From contig JABFSB010000382.1 in the NCBI GenBank assembly GCA_013140875.1, positions 1 through 15,799 of the forward strand: 15,799 nucleotides of DNA, read 5' to 3'. Positions 12,009 to 15,799 of the stretch are shown here, piece after piece (the first letter of the stretch is position 1; every line of letters begins with the position of its first letter). Origin of the DNA: Acidobacteriota bacterium (lineage in GTDB: Bacteria > Acidobacteriota > Blastocatellia > Pyrinomonadales > Pyrinomonadaceae). Made by a program: the position numbers and the translations under genes. The notes under the pieces were generated by a model. That model saw only the letters and a list, made by a program, of their open reading frames with translations, was not told the DNA's origin and did no database searches.

Positions 12009-15000
12009 TTAAAAGACTAGCCTAGCCCCCAGAATAATTCGGCGGTTCCCGCCATCGGTTCCCCACTGGTCAAGAAAGTTCGCGGCATTTACTCGCCCTT
12101 CGGGAACACCAAAGTTGCGCTCGTTCAAGACATTGAACATATCCGCCCGAAGCTGCATTCGAATATTTTCAGTGATCCGAGTGTTCTTGATTACCCCAAA
12201 ATCAACATTAAAGTACTTCTGCGCCCTAATGATATTACGGCCCGCGTTCCCGACACGCTGAAACTGAACAAGACGGGTAAACAGGTTGGGGCATCGATTC
12301 GCAAATGTTCCAGTTGTCGGCGTCCCGCACAGAGCCCTGATCTCCGGAATCGTAAGACTGGAGAGATCGGTGTTGCTGGCCAGATTAGGCCGGATTGAGT
12401 TTCCGACCAGTCCATCTATCCCCGAAAGAGCACCAGTCGGATCGGACCCGTTAAGAACCGTGAACGGAGCTCCGCTTTGGATGCTGAAGAACGAATTGAC
12501 CTGAAATCCACCGAGGAGATGTCCTGCAAAACCGCTTTGCGATCGAAAGAACGGCAGTTCATAAACGAAATTGCCAGACAGCCTGTGCGGACGGTCAAAA
12601 CTGGACCGGGAGCGGTCATTTGCCAGATCGAATGAATTTTGAGCGACCGCCACTTCAGCGTTCGACGGGTTAAATGTTTCAGACGCCGTGTCGATGAAAG
12701 AACTATACGTGTAATGAAGTCCGGCGCTGAAACTGTTGCTCAAGCGTTTTTCGAGGCTTGTCTGTAGAGCATTATAGGTTGAGTTTGCTCTGTTTCCGCG
12801 AAGTCGAATTACTCCGCGCGTGGGGTCAACGCGCGGACAAAGTAGAAGTGGTATCGTCTGCGGAGTGGTTACGACCGTGTTCCCGCCGGCGCAAGCCGTT
12901 CTGGGATTTCCATCAACTGTTTGAAATAATCCGGTACCTTTGGTTCGTATATACCCGATCTTGAAAACAGTGTCGCGGGTTAACTCCCGTTGAACTTCGA
13001 ACGAATATTGATCTGTAGCAGGAGCGCGGAAATCCTCAGCAACGACTGTTCGGGTAAGAGAATTCGGGTTTGAAACATTTGGAGTCGTGAAATTCTGGAT
13101 GTTTACAAATCCCGGTGTCGCCGAGGGCTGTCCGGCATCACCGAATGTTATCGATGCCAGGAACGGAAATCCCCCGGCTACATTTAGATTAAGATTAATG
13201 TAATTCGCGTCGTAGGTCCGCGAATAACCTCCGCGAAGTACCAGTTTATCACCGCCCGTGATAAAGCCAAGAATACCCGAATCACTCGTACGCGGGCTCC
13301 AGTTGAATCCGATACGCGGCATGAAATTGTTTTTATCGACTCTCGGAACCGGATTCAAAGCATATCGCGGATCGTTTCCGTTTAAGGCAACAATTCGCTT
13401 ATTTGCCTCCTTTAAATAGCTGAAGGAGTCGCCGGGCCATTCGTAACGAAGGCCGAGGGTTAAGGAGAAATTGGACGAGACGCGCCATTCGTCCTGGACG
13501 AAAGTGTAATATTCGCGCCAGCGATAAAAGTTAATAATGTCGCCTCCTCGAAGCGGAGCGTTGATCGTTGCCGTCGATGCGTTATCGTCAACAAAGGTCT
13601 GAAGCGACGAATATGCCAAGCGGCCGCGCGTTGTAGGGATGAAAAAACTTTTTACATCCGTTCGCCGGAGATCAACGCCGAATTTTAAGGCATGATTTCC
13701 GATAATGTAAGTCAGGCTGTCAGTAATTTGATAGGTATCGTTTACACGAAACTGCGGTAAATTTACGGCCAGCCCGATAGCGGTCCGGCTTGCCGCGGCA
13801 TTAAATCCGGTAAGGCCGAGATCGGTGATCTCGATCGACGGGATTACGAGCGACGACGGATCGGCCGCGTTTGTCGTGGATGAGTAACGCGTCCACGCCA
13901 GCCGCGCCTCGTTAGAGAGGTTACTTGTTACAACTGTGTTCAAAACAGTCGTGGCGGCCTGTACTTTCGTGTCATTTACCGTGGTTAAGCCTGTCGGTGT
14001 AACTTGCCCGGAACCGGCAGTGGTGTTCCAATCAAACCGGTAGCGCCCGTACAGAAGGTTCTTTTCATTGAACCTGTGGTCGATTCTGACCGCGCCTTGT
14101 TTGGAATCGAACGAGAACGCCGAAGATCCCGTTAAGTCACCAAGCGGAACCGTATAGGTTTGGCCATTGGCGGTGAACGTTCGCGATTGGCCATTAGCCG
14201 TGCCGGCTGGCAAAAAGCGAAGAAGGGCGGCGACCTGCGGACGAGTCCCGACAGCGGATTGCAAAATTGCACGGCCCGCTTCCGTCGGAGCTCCGCGAAG
14301 TGTGGTGCCCGAGCCGAGTCTTCGGTCGGTCCATTTTTGAAAATCTCCGAAGAAAAATGTCTTGTCGGTTCCTTTCCAAAAATATGGATCCCCTCCATTG
14401 CCGAACCACGGCGAGATCAGCGGCCCGCCAACTGTAAAGCCATACTGGAATTCTTTTCGCAAGGGAGCTTTCTTGTTAGATGCGACAGTCGCTGCCGGAT
14501 TGCAAAAACCGGCGCCTTTATCTAGATTACTGCAGGAATTAAGATTCTCATTGTTATGAAATATAAATCCCGAGCCGTGAAAATCGTTTGTGCCGGACTT
14601 GCCGATGAAATTTACAACCGCGCCAGAGTTGCGTCCGTATTCAGCGAGAAACTGATTGGTGATTATACGAACTTCGCCGATTGCGTCGGGATTATTTAAA
14701 CCAACCTGACCGCCAGCGACGCTCGGATCGTTTATATCCTGACCGTCTAGCATGAAGTTGTTCGAGCGAAGGCGGCCGCCGTTCGACGAGAAACTTATGC
14801 CGTTGGCAAACGAGGTTTGCCCAGAGCTGAGCTGGCTGATGCCCGGTACCGAAAGGAGGACGTTAAATACGTTGCGGTTTGTCGCTATCGGAAGTTCGGA
14901 AAGCCGCCGTTCATCGAATCGGGTGCTTACCTCTGCCGTTGTGGTGTTCAGGACGGATGCGTTTTCCGCAACAGTGACGACTTCCGCTACACCTCCGGCC

Positions 15001-15332
15001 CTTAGCGCAGCGTTGATAACAGCATCCTGATTGACGACAAGAATGATGCCGGTCTGAACATATTTGGCGAAATTGGTTGATTCGATCGTGATTTCGTATG
15101 AACCCGTGGGTAGGTTCACGAATCTATACCGGCCTTCTCCGTCGGAAGTAGCGGACCTTGAAAACCCCGTGTCTACGTTCTTTGCCGTGACCGTCGCCCC
15201 GGTAATTACCGATTGCCTCTCATCCGTCACCGTTCCGGATATCGAACCCGTCGAAGACTGGGCAAAAACTAGTCCGAAACAATTCAACCATAGCAACGCC
15301 ATAAACAAAATCTTTAAGGACCTGTTCATCAT
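12009..15332 (-). CDS. Oar-like TonB-dependent outer-membrane receptor
   Basis: This is a probable outer-membrane transporter driven by TonB, of the large family expanded in Acidobacteriota; the ligand is unknown. The 1107-residue precursor has a signal peptide (1-24, MMNRSLKILFMALLWLNC..., likely cut VFA|QSS). It then has a carboxypeptidase-regulatory Ig-like domain (about 28-112, GSISGTVTDERQSVITGATV ... GRYRFVNLPTGSYEI). The plug follows (about 115-250, RSNNFMLDGQDIND, IGEVRIITNQFLAEYGRNSG). A long beta-barrel ends in ...GARLVF with the terminal Phe expected of outer-membrane proteins. AGGAGG stands 3 nt from the ATG at 15332 and 6 nt from a second ATG at 15329; the second spacing is the more usual. 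The gene appears monocistronic, with its own terminator at 11956-11983. Neighbours do not suggest a substrate. Confidence 0.93.
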   Translation of the reverse strand: MMNRSLKILFMALLWLNCFGLVFAQSSTGSISGTVTDERQSVITGATVTAKNVDTGFSRSATSDGEGRYRFVNLPTGSYEITIESTNFAKYVQTGIILVVNQDAVINAALRAGGVAEVVTVAENASVLNTTTAEVSTRFDERRLSELPIATNRNVFNVLLSVPGISQLSSGQTSFANGISFSSNGGRLRSNNFMLDGQDINDPSVAGGQVGLNNPDAIGEVRIITNQFLAEYGRNSGAVVNFIGKSGTNDFHGSGFIFHNNENLNSCSNLDKGAGFCNPAATVASNKKAPLRKEFQYGFTVGGPLISPWFGNGGDPYFWKGTDKTFFFGDFQKWTDRRLGSGTTLRGAPTEAGRAILQSAVGTRPQVAALLRFLPAGTANGQSRTFTANGQTYTVPLGDLTGSSAFSFDSKQGAVRIDHRFNEKNLLYGRYRFDWNTTAGSGQVTPTGLTTVNDTKVQAATTVLNTVVTSNLSNEARLAWTRYSSTTNAADPSSLVIPSIEITDLGLTGFNAAASRTAIGLAVNLPQFRVNDTYQITDSLTYIIGNHALKFGVDLRRTDVKSFFIPTTRGRLAYSSLQTFVDDNASTATINAPLRGGDIINFYRWREYYTFVQDEWRVSSNFSLTLGLRYEWPGDSFSYLKEANKRIVALNGNDPRYALNPVPRVDKNNFMPRIGFNWSPRTSDSGILGFITGGDKLVLRGGYSRTYDANYINLNLNVAGGFPFLASITFGDAGQPSATPGFVNIQNFTTPNVSNPNSLTRTVVAEDFRAPATDQYSFEVQRELTRDTVFKIGYIRTKGTGLFQTVDGNPRTACAGGNTVVTTPQTIPLLLCPRVDPTRGVIRLRGNRANSTYNALQTSLEKRLSNSFSAGLHYTYSSFIDTASETFNPSNAEVAVAQNSFDLANDRSRSSFDRPHRLSGNFVYELPFFRSQSGFAGHLLGGFQVNSFFSIQSGAPFTVLNGSDPTGALSGIDGLVGNSIRPNLASNTDLSSLTIPEIRALCGTPTTGTFANRCPNLFTRLVQFQRVGNAGRNIIRAQKYFNVDFGVIKNTRITENIRMQLRADMFNVLNERNFGVPEGRVNAANFLDQWGTDGGNRRIILGARLVF

Positions 15333-15427
15333 TTTCCTCCTCTAAGTTTGAACTGAAGTAAAGTTAGTTAAGACCGGCGGATATTATGAAAATATTTGAC
15401 GCAAAAGGCGTTCCAGTCAGTAAGTGG

Positions 15428-15462
15428 CTAAAACTCATATATTTTTGAATATGAGCTTTTAG
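15428..15462. repeat. Hairpin upstream of the receptor gene
   Basis: CTAAAACTCATAT (15428-15440) pairs with ATATGAGCTTTTAG (15449-15462), a 13-bp stem with one bulged base and an 8-nt loop. It lies about 100 nt upstream of the receptor start. It could be a second terminator for the gene ending at 15523 or an operator for the receptor. No clear receptor promoter was identified in 15333-15427. Confidence 0.5.
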
Positions 15463-15470
15463 TAATTTCC

Positions 15471-15518
15471 AAAAAAAGTGGCGGATATTCCAAAAAAATG
15501 GATAAGGATCACCACTTT
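15471..15518 (-). terminator. Possible terminator of the BtaB-like gene
   Basis: On the minus strand AAAGTGG (15518-15512) pairs with CCACTTT (15481-15475), followed by a further T-run to 15471. The loop is large (30 nt). The direct repeat TTCCAAAAAAA also occurs twice here (15467 and 15488 onward). It starts 5 nt after the stop codon at 15523. The position is right for an intrinsic terminator, but the big loop lowers confidence. Confidence 0.45.
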
Positions 15519-15522
15519 AGCG

Positions 15523-15799
15523 TCAGTTGCATTTTTGAAGTTGAACGATAAAGGTATAGCGGCGATAAAGCGGAATGATCGAGAGGCGGTTTGATCCATC
15601 TCGCTGAAGTTCTTGAAGGAAAGGCATTAGTTCGTTCCAAAACTGGACGTGAAATTTCTTCAGCCACCATTTTAGAAACTTTTGAAATGGCATTGGCAGG
15701 TCGGCCTGGTCGTAGAAATCCACTATGAATAAATCGCCGCCCGGTTTAAGGTTTTTGAGTGCGTTCTCAATCGATTCGTGCCATGGTGGGATCATTGAG
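15523..15799 (-). CDS. SAM methyltransferase, BtaB-like, C-terminal part (cut by window edge)
   Basis: The last 92 codons are visible, and the frame is open to the window edge. The sequence runs SMIPPWHESIENALKNLKPG, then GDLFIVDFYDQADLP and a C-terminal YRRYTFIVQLQKCN. The SMIPPW..A, LKPGG and VDF.DQ..LP segments are those of class I methyltransferases of the BtaB type. BtaB makes diacylglyceryl-trimethylhomoserine betaine lipid by three N-methylations after BtaA. The SAM-binding motif I lies outside the window, so other small-molecule or lipid N-methyltransferases remain possible. The methionine at 15795 is internal (SMIPPW), not the start. Confidence 0.7.
   Translation of the reverse strand, partial: SMIPPWHESIENALKNLKPGGDLFIVDFYDQADLPMPFQKFLKWWLKKFHVQFWNELMPFLQELQRDGSNRLSIIPLYRRYTFIVQLQKCN

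Noticed and set aside
14160..14525. 121-codon open frame on the plus strand opposite the TonB-receptor gene
   Set aside because: It is antisense to a conserved barrel-coding region, has no ribosome site and no family resemblance.
15793..15795. ATG at 15795 as a true start of a 90-residue protein
   Set aside because: The upstream codon is Ser and SMIPPW is an internal motif of this methyltransferase family; the frame is open to the window edge.

Overview
The window looks like a chromosomal segment of an Acidobacteriota bacterium, most likely class Blastocatellia (Pyrinomonadaceae-like). This is an inference from three things: a 1.1-kb-codon Oar-type TonB-dependent receptor with an N-terminal carboxypeptidase-regulatory domain, an imuA-imuB-dnaE2 mutagenesis cassette, and a very high load of dispersed palindromic repeats. 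No plasmid, phage, transposase, CRISPR or RNA gene was seen.

Layout. 1-599 (-): 5' part of mfd (transcription-repair coupling factor), running off the left edge. 694-849: a consensus-like promoter and an inverted-repeat leader for lysS. 850-2643 (+): lysS, lysyl-tRNA synthetase, carrying two palindromic repeats inside its coding sequence. 2644-2873: non-coding, filled with three unrelated repeat elements. 2874-3947 (-): SAM methyltransferase with a winged-helix N-terminus. 3948-4139: divergent intergenic region with a three-fold 11-bp-phased direct repeat. 4140-5042 (+): EamA/DMT permease. 5138-11887 (-): error-prone repair cluster, transcribed imuA, imuB, dnaE2, umuC from a strong sigma70-like promoter at 11909-11938. 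11956-11983: intrinsic terminator. 12009-15332 (-): Oar-like TonB-dependent receptor. 15523-15799 (-): 3' end of a BtaB-like methyltransferase, running off the right edge.

How the genes fit together. imuA-imuB-dnaE2 is the known mutasome, in which the catalytically dead Y-family protein ImuB and the RecA-like ImuA help the polymerase DnaE2 copy damaged DNA. Here a catalytically intact UmuC-type Y-family polymerase follows in the same direction, so one transcription unit may encode two translesion polymerases. ImuB lacks the usual N-terminal palm segment, DnaE2 has lost several PHP metal ligands, and ImuA has Asn in place of the Walker B Asp. Mfd, at the left edge, is also a DNA-damage protein, but it is separated from the cluster by unrelated genes.

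The most unusual feature is repeat content. At least six distinct short palindromic or tandem repeat families occur in about 11 kb. Several lie inside housekeeping reading frames without breaking them: two in lysS, one diverged copy in the EamA gene, and a paired copy plus a 7-bp tandem array in dnaE2. One 30-nt unit occurs in intergenic DNA, provides the stop codon of the EamA gene, and is read in a different frame inside dnaE2. This resembles the coding palindromic elements described in Rickettsia (RPE), but the sequences here are different families.
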